Assembly (NCBI GenBank): GCA_946405625.1
Contig: CAMJHQ010000027.1
Coordinates: 1 to 46,235 of the forward strand
Direction: 5' to 3'
DNA from: an uncultured Lachnospiraceae bacterium
GTDB taxonomy: Bacteria > Bacillota > Clostridia > Lachnospirales > Lachnospiraceae
Length of the DNA: 46,235 nucleotides
Of the stretch, positions 1-7,560 are shown piece by piece. Both the position numbers and the translations under genes were made by a program. Numbering within the stretch: the first letter of the stretch is position 1; each line of letters begins with the position of its first letter. The notes beneath the pieces are model-generated. The model worked only from the letters and a program-made list of their open reading frames with translations. It made no database searches and had not been told where the DNA came from.

Positions 1-83
1 TCATTCGATGGTTTCAACCTTGTTGATCTCATTCGATGGTTTCAACCTTGTTGATTTCATTCGATGGTTTCAACCTTGATAAG
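1..83 (-). repeat. 28-bp tandem repeat over the pyk stop codon
   Basis: Three consecutive 28-bp units (about 1-28, 29-56 and 57-83) each repeat the last codons and the TGA stop of pyruvate kinase. The two units beyond the real stop are nearly identical to the coding copy. Because 28 is not a multiple of three, the extra copies do not extend the protein. The window begins inside this tract, so more units may lie to the left. Confidence 0.9.
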
Positions 84-1475
84 ATTGGTATTACCTGATG
101 TTCCGTTAAGAACACCACCTGTAAGAACTACATTGTCCCCCGACTGCAGTCCAAAATTAACCTTAGCTTCTCTTATGGAATTAAGGAACATTTCCTCCAT
201 TGTGTCATAAGTTCCGCAAAGCACAGGAGTAACACCCCAGCTGAGATTCTGCTTTCTCCAGACTCTTGTTGATGTTGTCATTCCTATGATATCAACCGGA
301 CATCTGAAACGGCTTACCATTCTGGATGTACGTCCACTAAGTGAATTAACTACAATTGCTTTTGCCTCAACATCTATCGCCATCTGGCAGATCGAATGCG
401 ACACTGCATCGAGTACGCTTCTTACTTCGAAATCTGCATTACGGAATCTCTTCTTATAATTTATCTGCTGTTCCGTAAACATAACCGTATTGACCATTGT
501 TTCAACAGCTTCAACCGGATATTTACCACTCGCAGATTCGCCTGAAAGCATTACCGCAGAAGTACCGTCATAAACCGCATTTGCCACATCCGATATTTCT
601 GCTCTGGTAGGACGCGGATTCTGCATCATTGATTCAAGCATTTCCGTTGCAGTGATAACTCTTGAGCCGAGCATACGACATTTACTGATAAGGAACTTCT
701 GAATCGACGGAACCTCAATGTTCGGAATCTCTACTCCGAGATCTCCTCTCGCGATCATGATTCCATCTGAGAGTTCACATATTTCTTCAATATTATCAAC
801 TCCCGATCTGTTTTCAATCTTAGCAATGATCTCAACGTCTTCTCCGCCGTTTTCATCAAGGAAATCCCTGATTGCCTGAACGTCATCCTTGTTGGAAACG
901 AAGGAAGCCGCTACGAAATCTATGCCATGCTTAAGTCCGAAGAGTATATCTTCCTTATCCTGATCACTAAGGAACGGATGATCCAGCACCTTATTAGGGA
1001 AATTCATACTCTTCCTGTCAGACAAGGTTCCACCTGCAAGACATGTACATACAGCATCACTTCCCTTTACTTCCTTTACCTCAAAAATAACAAGTCCGTT
1101 ATTGACAAGTATCTTGTCTCCCGGCTGAAGATTATCAGTAAGATGTTCAAAATTCACAGAAACTCTTTCATTGTTTCCTACAACATCCTCTGTCGTAAAA
1201 GTAAAGGTATCCCCTTCTTCAAGCTTAATCTTTCCGTTTTCAAAAGTCTTTATTCTATATTCAGGTCCCTTTGTATCAAGCATTATCGCTATAGGAAGAT
1301 GAAGATCTGCCCTTACCTTCTTAATGGCATCAAACTTTTTTCTCTGTTCTGCATGAGTACCATGTGAGAAATTCAGTCTGGCAACATCCATACCTGCAAG
1401 CATCAGCTTTCTCAGCATCTCCTCACTCTCACTTGCCGGACCGATGGTACATATAACCTTGGTTTTTCTCTTCAT
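57..1475 (-). CDS. pyk: Pyruvate kinase
   Basis: The 472-residue protein is the glycolytic enzyme that converts phosphoenolpyruvate and ADP to pyruvate and ATP in the cytoplasm. Visible family motifs are CTIGPAS and ARLNFSHG near the N-terminus, DTKGPEYR (usually DTKGPEIR), the catalytic-lysine segment IIAKIENRSGVDNIEEI, the magnesium-binding ARGDLGVEIP, and the NPRPTRAE/SGESASGKYP region. The length matches ordinary bacterial enzymes, and the extra C-terminal PEP-utiliser domain of Bacillus-type enzymes is absent. The start is supported by an AGGAGTG-type Shine-Dalgarno site around 1484-1490. The gene appears monocistronic, and its stop lies inside a 28-bp tandem duplication. Confidence 0.97.
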   Translation of the reverse strand: MKRKTKVICTIGPASESEEMLRKLMLAGMDVARLNFSHGTHAEQRKKFDAIKKVRADLHLPIAIMLDTKGPEYRIKTFENGKIKLEEGDTFTFTTEDVVGNNERVSVNFEHLTDNLQPGDKILVNNGLVIFEVKEVKGSDAVCTCLAGGTLSDRKSMNFPNKVLDHPFLSDQDKEDILFGLKHGIDFVAASFVSNKDDVQAIRDFLDENGGEDVEIIAKIENRSGVDNIEEICELSDGIMIARGDLGVEIPNIEVPSIQKFLISKCRMLGSRVITATEMLESMMQNPRPTRAEISDVANAVYDGTSAVMLSGESASGKYPVEAVETMVNTVMFTEQQINYKKRFRNADFEVRSVLDAVSHSICQMAIDVEAKAIVVNSLSGRTSRMVSRFRCPVDIIGMTTSTRVWRKQNLSWGVTPVLCGTYDTMEEMFLNSIREAKVNFGLQSGDNVVLTGGVLNGTSGNTNLIKVETIE

Positions 1476-1533
1476 ATCAATTCACTCCTATGATTCACTT
1501 CGGTTAATTACTGTTTTTTCTTATCCCAATATT

Positions 1534-1630
1534 TATACTATCTGATTAATTCTATACCATCTGTATAAATTCACACTGTCTAAATAGATTTATATTATCT
1601 GAATAAATTTATACTTTCTGAATGATTCCC
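1534..1630. repeat. Degenerate ~20-bp repeats upstream of pyk
   Basis: About five imperfect units of 19-20 bp, built around TATAcTaTCTGaaTaaaTT, follow one another in the 219-bp gap between pyk and the next gene. The tract is very AT-rich and occupies the expected pyk promoter region. Whether it binds a regulator or is only simple sequence cannot be decided. Confidence 0.45.
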
Positions 1631-1694
1631 CCGGCCGATCATCCATATTTATATTATATGCCCAAAGCACAAACATATGAATTATACACCATTC

Positions 1695-2138
1695 TTACGG
1701 AATTTTAAACGAATTAAAAAAATCCGATAACGGCTGGACTGTATCCGCAAAATCATTAATAGCTTGATTAAGCTTCACAAAGTCAACCGAATTAAGCTTC
1801 TCTGCAGCCTGACTCAGATTATCTGTATTTGAAACAACCAGATCATCAACATTTTTAACCATTCCGTCAATATCCTTAATTGTTGAATCAAGCATATCAA
1901 CCTTTGATTCAACGGTAGTTATCACATCCCCAACTTTAGCCGTGGCTTTCTTCACATCATCAAGAGCTCCCGTAACTTTCGGAACAATCAAAATCAGTGC
2001 AACCACTACCGAGCAGCATATCAGTCCCATAAATACCATGGTTATCCTTCTGGCTCTTGTTTCCCCTCTTTGCTCTTTAAGAAGCTCAACAAGGATATCC
2101 TTCTCACTCATACTTTCCAAATCTTTTTTTGAACTCAT
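1695..2138 (-). CDS. Single-pass membrane protein with coiled coil
   Basis: The 147-residue protein has a charged N-terminus (about 1-32), one transmembrane helix (about 33-55), and then a long amphipathic helical stretch rich in Asp, Val and Ser with regularly spaced hydrophobic residues, typical of a coiled coil. The layout resembles small DUF948-like or chemoreceptor-stalk-like membrane proteins, but I see no diagnostic motif. A strong GGGGAGGG Shine-Dalgarno site precedes the start. It stands alone, with pyk downstream and the 74-bp repeat array upstream. Function unknown. Confidence 0.75.
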   Translation of the reverse strand: MSSKKDLESMSEKDILVELLKEQRGETRARRITMVFMGLICCSVVVALILIVPKVTGALDDVKKATAKVGDVITTVESKVDMLDSTIKDIDGMVKNVDDLVVSNTDNLSQAAEKLNSVDFVKLNQAINDFADTVQPLSDFFNSFKIP

Positions 2139-2350
2139 ATGAATACCCTCCCCATAAAAAGATAGTAAAATTATACCACCGTTAATTGTCGGAATCTATT
2201 CAATTATAATGATGTTCAGCAATTATAATCACATCTTTCCAAACACTCTCAAGTAATTCTTCTTACAAACCATTTCAGCTACGCGGACCAAATATTTCAC
2301 TACTTTATTAGCTTATTTAGCAGCTTCAACCTTAGTTATTTCTGTTCCCA

Positions 2351-2905
2351 GCTAACCACATGCTCGTTTTTTATATTCCGGTTAGCCTTTTTGACTCTTC
2401 CAGCACTTATTTTTTCTGTCCCCGGCTAACCACATGCTCGTTTTTTATATTCCGGTTAGCTTTTTTAACTCTTCCAGCACTTGTTATTTCTGTTCTCGGC
2501 TAACCACATGCTCGTTTTTTTATATTCCGGTTAGCCTTTTTAACTATTCCTGCACTAGCTATTTCCGTTCCCGGCTAACCACATGCTCGCTTTTTATATT
2601 CCGGTTAGCTTTTTTGACTATTCCAGCACTTGTTATTTCTGTTCCCGGCTAACCACATGCTCGTTTTTTATTTTCCGGTTAGCCTTTTTAACTCTTCCAG
2701 CACTTGTTATTTCTGTTCTCGGCTAACCACATGCTCGTTTTTTATTTTCTGGTTAGCCTTTTTAACTCTTCTAGCACTTGTTATTTCTGTTCCCGGCTAA
2801 CCACATGCTCGTTTTTTATATTCCGGTTAGCTTTTATAAAGCTCCCAGCCGTATTTATTGCCTTTCATGGCTAACCGATTCCACAGTAGTCCTATAATGG
2901 TTAGC
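2351..2905. repeat. Array A: eight 74-bp units with inverted GCTAACC/GGTTAGC arms
   Basis: GCTAACC occurs at 2351, 2425, 2499, 2574, 2648, 2722, 2796 and 2870, a period of 74 (once 75) bp. In each unit a GGTTAGC arm follows after a 22-nt spacer (23 in unit 3). Units 1-7 are nearly identical throughout. Unit 8 has a different spacer sequence but keeps both arms and the exact 22-nt distance. A T-run usually follows the right arm on the plus strand, giving a terminator-like shape with an oversized loop. The array fills most of the 829-bp gap between the coiled-coil protein and the nuclease gene. No credible gene was seen in it. Confidence 0.93.
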
Positions 2906-2967
2906 TTTCACTCTTTAACACCAATAATAAAATTCCTCCAGCACTATTTGTCTTAATTTTCGAAGTC

Positions 2968-3786
2968 TCAATATCCAAGTTTTTCTCTCAACATAGAAAT
3001 CATTTTTCTTACTGACTTCGTATTCAACGGATTTCTCCCCGACTCGAATGAATAAATAATAGAATCATATTGAAAAATGCCTTCTAATTCATATTTTCTT
3101 ATTTTTAATAGTGCGTTATTTCTATATTCAATATCATCCATAATTCCGAAATGTTCCCAATATATTTCTTTTCGCTCCTTCATATTTAATAATGTAAAAT
3201 CCGGATGAACAATGTCATCACCTAACTTTAATGGCTTTTCATATAAAAATGGAATATTAAACTCATCCAAAATATCAGCAATTATTACTTCAGATTTTGA
3301 TCTGACTCTTAACCCTCGTCTTGTAAAATATTCAGGGTAGTCTTCCTTAAACTGTAACCCTTCATACTCTTGATTCACCCAAGCAAAAACATAACTATCA
3401 TCACTTATATAAGGAACAGTAACCAATACTCGTTTACTTATAGTCATTTTATCTGCTGCATTTTGAAAGGGATTATTTTCTATAAGAGTTTTTATATTTT
3501 CAAGCATGTCAACCAACTCTTTTAGAGTATTTTGCAAATACAAATCATATTCTATTTGAGCCAGTTTTCTTGCAAACTCTATATTATCTTTCTTTATATA
3601 TGTACCATTATTAGTCCTATTCCCTTTAATTCTTAGGAAATACTGGTACCCTCTACCATGTCTTGTTGCACGCAGAGCCGCCTCATTCGGAACTTGTTTC
3701 TTAAGTAGATTAATCTCAGATTCTATTTTATTCAAATACTTCTTATAGAATTGTATTTCGCATATTATATCTTTCTCTTGTATCAT
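2968..3786 (-). CDS. Predicted PD-(D/E)XK-fold nuclease-like protein
   Basis: This is a 272-residue soluble protein. The first ~120 residues look helical and Lys/Glu-rich. The C-terminal half carries the pattern RSKSEVIIADIL, then YEKPL, VHPDFTLL and YWEHFG. This pattern is known from small PD-(D/E)XK nuclease-like domains (motif I Glu, motif II Asp, motif III Glu). Histidine stands where the usual motif III lysine would be, so catalysis is uncertain. An AAGGAGGT Shine-Dalgarno site lies 3 nt before the ATG. The gene is visibly more AT-rich than its neighbours, suggesting a different history. Array A lies downstream and a solo repeat arm lies in its putative promoter. The biological target is unknown. 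Confidence 0.7.
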   Translation of the reverse strand: MIQEKDIICEIQFYKKYLNKIESEINLLKKQVPNEAALRATRHGRGYQYFLRIKGNRTNNGTYIKKDNIEFARKLAQIEYDLYLQNTLKELVDMLENIKTLIENNPFQNAADKMTISKRVLVTVPYISDDSYVFAWVNQEYEGLQFKEDYPEYFTRRGLRVRSKSEVIIADILDEFNIPFLYEKPLKLGDDIVHPDFTLLNMKERKEIYWEHFGIMDDIEYRNNALLKIRKYELEGIFQYDSIIYSFESGRNPLNTKSVRKMISMLREKLGY

Positions 3787-3824
3787 ACTACCTCCTTATT
3801 CTTTACCATTACCTATGTTCCTTT

Positions 3825-3850
3825 TTTATACTAACTTCCCGGCTAACCAC
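3825..3850 (-). promoter_or_regulatory. Solo repeat arms in the putative nuclease promoter
   Basis: Plus-strand 3836-3850 matches array A units over 15 bp (TTCCCGGCTAACCAC). Immediately beside it, 3829-3835 is TACTAAC, the arm of array B, and on the minus strand this overlaps a TATAAA candidate -10 box (3825-3830) about 40 bp before the nuclease start. The -35 match is poor. The placement suggests an operator, but that is inference. Confidence 0.45.
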
Positions 3851-3895
3851 TCACTCTGTAAAGATATTTATCCTTTCCCAACTTCTCATCTCCTT

Positions 3896-6800
3896 TTATC
3901 GCAAATCTATTATCACTGCTCCACTCTTGTCAGTTCGAATTATCCTACAGCCGACCTCATCCATCCTTTCAAGTGTTTCGGGTGCCGGGTGTCCATATAG
4001 ATTATTCTTGCCACATGAAATAATCACAGTCTTGCAAGATACTTTTTCCAGAAATGTACTCGAAGATGAATATCTCGAACCATGATGAGGGGCTATAAGC
4101 ACATCTGCGGAAATATCTTTACCACGGATTATGCTGTCTTCAACTATCCTCTTCTCAACCTCAGAACCAATGTCCCCCGGAAATAGAATCTTAATTTCTC
4201 GTCCGTTAAAAATATCGTCCATCATAACGACCAAGGAATAATCATTACCACTATTTTCCGTTTCATCCCGCTCGTTCGATATCTTGGTTACCATCTCCTC
4301 CATGGTTGAATCTCTCGACTGCCTATATTCTCCCATCTCATTTCTTGCCGATGCGTCTGTTAATTGATTTTCTGGTCCATCGCATGGATAAATATCTGAT
4401 CCTTCATATGGATAAATATCTGATTCTTCATATGGATAAATAATCTTAAAACATCCATCAACCACATCCCCCTCGGAAACTCCCGATATTTTCACTCCTG
4501 CCAAATCTTCCAGCTCCAGATAATTCTCATCCTGCTTTGTTCCCTCAGCCATATATAGAGCCCTTATCCTCAGCCTATAAGGGCTTTTTAAACAGGCCAG
4601 CTCTATCAGCCCGTTTATATGGTCTTCATCTGTATGCGATACAAAAATCCCTGTAATGTCCGACATACCATAATACTTTAGTGCCGGAATTATCACATAC
4701 TCACCCACAGCTTCCTTCGATGTTGAACCTCCATCTAAAATGTAATTTCTCCCATCACTAAAATGTACAATTGCAGAACTCCCCTGACCTACATCCAATA
4801 TCACAACCCTGTCACTGTATCTGTTTATAGCGCCGACAGCAAAAATGAATAATGCACAAAGTAAATATGCCATTCCCAAATAATGGCGAAGTATTCTGAT
4901 ACCCTTTCTTTTCAGCCGCAGCAATGAATCCGGTTCTTCACGTATAGATTTTGAGGTTGATAAAATCAAACCATCCACACGTTTAAAAGGTAAAACGATG
5001 TATTGAATAAAAAAAGAATAAATCGCATGCTCTGGTTTGTTATCTATTCTGTTATCTGTTCTGCTATCTGTTTTGTTATCTGTTCTGTTATCCGGTTTAT
5101 TATCCGGTTTGTTATCTGCTTTGTTATCTGCTTCGTTATCTACTTTATTCTTTCTTACCGCTCCCCGCCTCGGATTCCTTAAAATTGAACTGACTAATAC
5201 AATAATAAAAATGTAATAGATCACACACATCCATACACTTGTATGCCCTGTATTGATTCCCGATAGCGGAAGCCTAAAGCCCATGTCACAAACCTTCTCA
5301 TATAAATTCAGTATCAAGTCTACGAACATAGCCGATGCCCGTGCAAAAAAATCTATTATTCTCCAAATGAATCCTGCAAACGTTCCAATACTAATACCTG
5401 ACGAGATCAACATACACAGCATTCCCAGAATAGCGGTAATAAATCCACCTGCTATCACATAAGAAACAGTAATGAGAATAATAATTCCCAGGATCATGCT
5501 GTAAGGATAAATCTCGTAATAATAGTAGATTAAAAGCGGTGTAAGTATTATATTCATTGCCAGCGTTGATATGATTATCCTTCCTATCCCCTCCTTTATT
5601 CTTTTGATAAATGTATTCTTATCCATCAAAGATTTCTTCTTAAAACCAGCAAAACTCTTTTGAATATTCTTAACTGTCTTGTTATTTGAGATATTGGAAA
5701 TCTTCCTGTCAAATACACGACCTGTGTTTTTTCGACTAATAAAATAGTTTTTTCTTCCGAACTCCTTAATATGCATGATCAGTTTTTCTTTAAATGAATG
5801 ATGTCTTGCACATAAACTTTTCCCTAATAGTTTGCATTTGTTATCATTCGTTTTTACATGTGTTCTCCTATGTTTTTTATCTTGATCCGAAACATAAGCT
5901 TTCTCGAACAACTCACCAGGTTCTTTCATTTCTGTGAATGGTTCATCTGATAAATGTTCGGATTTCACATCTGCTAATCCTCCATATTTCTCATACAGAA
6001 AGATGCGGCTTCTCCATCCAATATAATTTATATAGATTCTGTCACTGATATACATTGCTGCCGCAGCAGCAAAGCTAAGCTGAAGTCCAGCAGTGAATAC
6101 AGACTGCGGATTCAGAATAGCCATAATAAGAATTGCGAGCATCATATCTGTCGGAACATCAAAACTCCTTCTCACAAGAAATGCAGTATATCGCAGAACA
6201 AGCATGACTATTGCTCTTACAACCGGTGGTGCAAAACCGGTCATGAGTCCGTATAGAATAATGAGTATCATTGCAAATGTACAGCGAAGTTTTCTTCTGA
6301 CGCCGAGCATTTCAAGAAGCTTCTCAAATGCAAGTGCAATTATTGAAACATGCATTCCCGAAATTGCAAGTATATGAGCAAATCCATTCTTCTGATACAT
6401 AAGCTTCTGTTTTCTGTCCAAGCCGGATTTATCTCCGAGCAGCATTGCAGAAAGAAACGATGCCCTGTCATCACTAAAGTAATTATGTAAAGATTCTTCC
6501 AGACTATCCCTTAAATACCCCAGAGCATACATGATATGATCCTTTTTTCTCTGTACATCAACATGATCTACATACATCACTCCAAGTATCCCCTTGCCTG
6601 AATAGTATTCTGCAATATCAAAAGCTCCCGGATTCGTACTTCCTTCCGGCATCTCCAAGAAACCTTCCGCGACTATATACATACCCACTCGAATATCTTC
6701 TCTCTCCACATCATCCTTATTCTTCGCCACATTAATTTCTTTTCTCGCCACATCATCCTTATTCTTCGCCACATTAATTTCTTTTCTCGCCACATCATCC

Positions 6801-7369
6801 TTATTCTTCGCCACATTAATTTCTTCTCTCGCCACATCACCCTTATTCTTCGCCACATTAATTTCTTTTCTCTCCACATCAGTTGAATTATTCACCACAT
6901 AAACTCCACTATTTGCCGCATCTGCTTCATTCTTCGCCACATCAATGTCTTCTCTCTCCACATCATCTTCATTATTCTGGTTCGTTGCAACGGTTCCGTT
7001 CTTCACGTAAACCACTACGTTGCTGCTGCCTGCTTTCACTGTTATGCGAAGACTCTTCTCACCTTCATGTACATCGGTCACTTTTCCTTCAATCCTCACG
7101 TTTTTATCGATCAGCTTTTTCGCTTCACGGTCTTCCAGGTCTGATACAATTCCTATCGAGATTCCTGCAGTAAAGCAACAAAAAAGCAACAGATACGAGC
7201 TTTTCTTTTTGCCCGTACTGTTGCCTGATTTAATTTCTTTCGCAAATATTATCATCGCGGCCATAAATATTATGGCCGATATTATTAAGTTTTTCCAAAC
7301 CGCAAGGTATGCTGTCTCTCCCAAGAGTATCAGCATACCTCCGGTCATTAGTGGTCTCTTTATATTCAT
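3896..7369 (-). CDS. comEC: ComEC/Rec2-type DNA uptake channel with large low-complexity inserts
   Basis: The 1157-residue membrane protein belongs to the ComEC/Rec2 family, which moves single-stranded DNA across the membrane during transformation. Order: N-terminal membrane helices, OB-like region (about 90-270), competence core with LLGDKSGL and AISGMH near 311-340 followed by many helices, then a metallo-beta-lactamase-like domain (ILDVGQGSS, HTDEDH, APHHGSRYSS). It is longer than usual because of inserts: a 14-residue repeat (EINVAKNKDDVARK-like, about 165-225), a Lys-rich stretch (about 465-600), DNK-type tetrapeptide repeats (encoded near 5030-5150), and YPYEGSDI-like repeats before the C-terminus. 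The start codon lies in a tandem copy of the preceding gene's 3' end, with only a weak TTGGGG ribosome site. Confidence 0.92.
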   Translation of the reverse strand: MNIKRPLMTGGMLILLGETAYLAVWKNLIISAIIFMAAMIIFAKEIKSGNSTGKKKSSYLLLFCCFTAGISIGIVSDLEDREAKKLIDKNVRIEGKVTDVHEGEKSLRITVKAGSSNVVVYVKNGTVATNQNNEDDVEREDIDVAKNEADAANSGVYVVNNSTDVERKEINVAKNKGDVAREEINVAKNKDDVARKEINVAKNKDDVARKEINVAKNKDDVEREDIRVGMYIVAEGFLEMPEGSTNPGAFDIAEYYSGKGILGVMYVDHVDVQRKKDHIMYALGYLRDSLEESLHNYFSDDRASFLSAMLLGDKSGLDRKQKLMYQKNGFAHILAISGMHVSIIALAFEKLLEMLGVRRKLRCTFAMILIILYGLMTGFAPPVVRAIVMLVLRYTAFLVRRSFDVPTDMMLAILIMAILNPQSVFTAGLQLSFAAAAAMYISDRIYINYIGWRSRIFLYEKYGGLADVKSEHLSDEPFTEMKEPGELFEKAYVSDQDKKHRRTHVKTNDNKCKLLGKSLCARHHSFKEKLIMHIKEFGRKNYFISRKNTGRVFDRKISNISNNKTVKNIQKSFAGFKKKSLMDKNTFIKRIKEGIGRIIISTLAMNIILTPLLIYYYYEIYPYSMILGIIILITVSYVIAGGFITAILGMLCMLISSGISIGTFAGFIWRIIDFFARASAMFVDLILNLYEKVCDMGFRLPLSGINTGHTSVWMCVIYYIFIIVLVSSILRNPRRGAVRKNKVDNEADNKADNKPDNKPDNRTDNKTDSRTDNRIDNKPEHAIYSFFIQYIVLPFKRVDGLILSTSKSIREEPDSLLRLKRKGIRILRHYLGMAYLLCALFIFAVGAINRYSDRVVILDVGQGSSAIVHFSDGRNYILDGGSTSKEAVGEYVIIPALKYYGMSDITGIFVSHTDEDHINGLIELACLKSPYRLRIRALYMAEGTKQDENYLELEDLAGVKISGVSEGDVVDGCFKIIYPYEESDIYPYEGSDIYPCDGPENQLTDASARNEMGEYRQSRDSTMEEMVTKISNERDETENSGNDYSLVVMMDDIFNGREIKILFPGDIGSEVEKRIVEDSIIRGKDISADVLIAPHHGSRYSSSSTFLEKVSCKTVIISCGKNNLYGHPAPETLERMDEVGCRIIRTDKSGAVIIDLR
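6697..6877 (-). repeat. 42-bp in-frame tandem repeats inside comEC
   Basis: A 42-bp unit encoding about 14 residues (EINVAKNKDDVARK and variants) is repeated four to five times in frame inside the OB-like N-terminal region. Because the unit length is a multiple of three, copy-number change would keep the reading frame. Flanking residues 130-165 are degenerate versions of the same motif. Confidence 0.85.
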
Positions 7370-7560
7370 TCAAAACCCCAACGCATACTCATTTCTACTA
7401 CTTCATGAAGACTTTAAATGCTCGTTCTATTCATCCAAAAACTCCAACGGCATACTTTTATCTTCTGCTTCATAAAGCCTTTCAATGCCCGTTTTATTCA
7501 TCCGAAAACTCCAACGGTATACTTAAATCAACTACTTCATGAAAACTCTCAATGTTCTTT
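7365..7560 (-). repeat. 65-67-bp triplication of the kinase 3' end running into the comEC start
   Basis: Three copies start at 7365, 7430 and 7497. The 7497 copy is the coding end of the histidine kinase-GerMN gene. The other two are diverged echoes that fill the intergenic gap, and the first covers the comEC start codon. In the coding copy GATGAATAA is Asp-Glu-stop; in the outermost copy the equivalent bases read as the comEC ATG. Spacing is 65 and 67 bp. Confidence 0.85.

Noticed and set aside
2434-2652. 72-residue plus-strand open frame
   Set aside because: It is a translation of the array A repeats, with no ribosome site and a repeated-unit peptide.
2351-2905. CRISPR array
   Set aside because: The sequences between the arms are nearly identical from unit to unit, the period is 74 bp with no variable spacers, and no cas genes are nearby.
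6673-6879. 68-residue minus-strand frame with MWRRIR repeats
   Set aside because: It is an alternative frame through the 42-bp repeats inside comEC.
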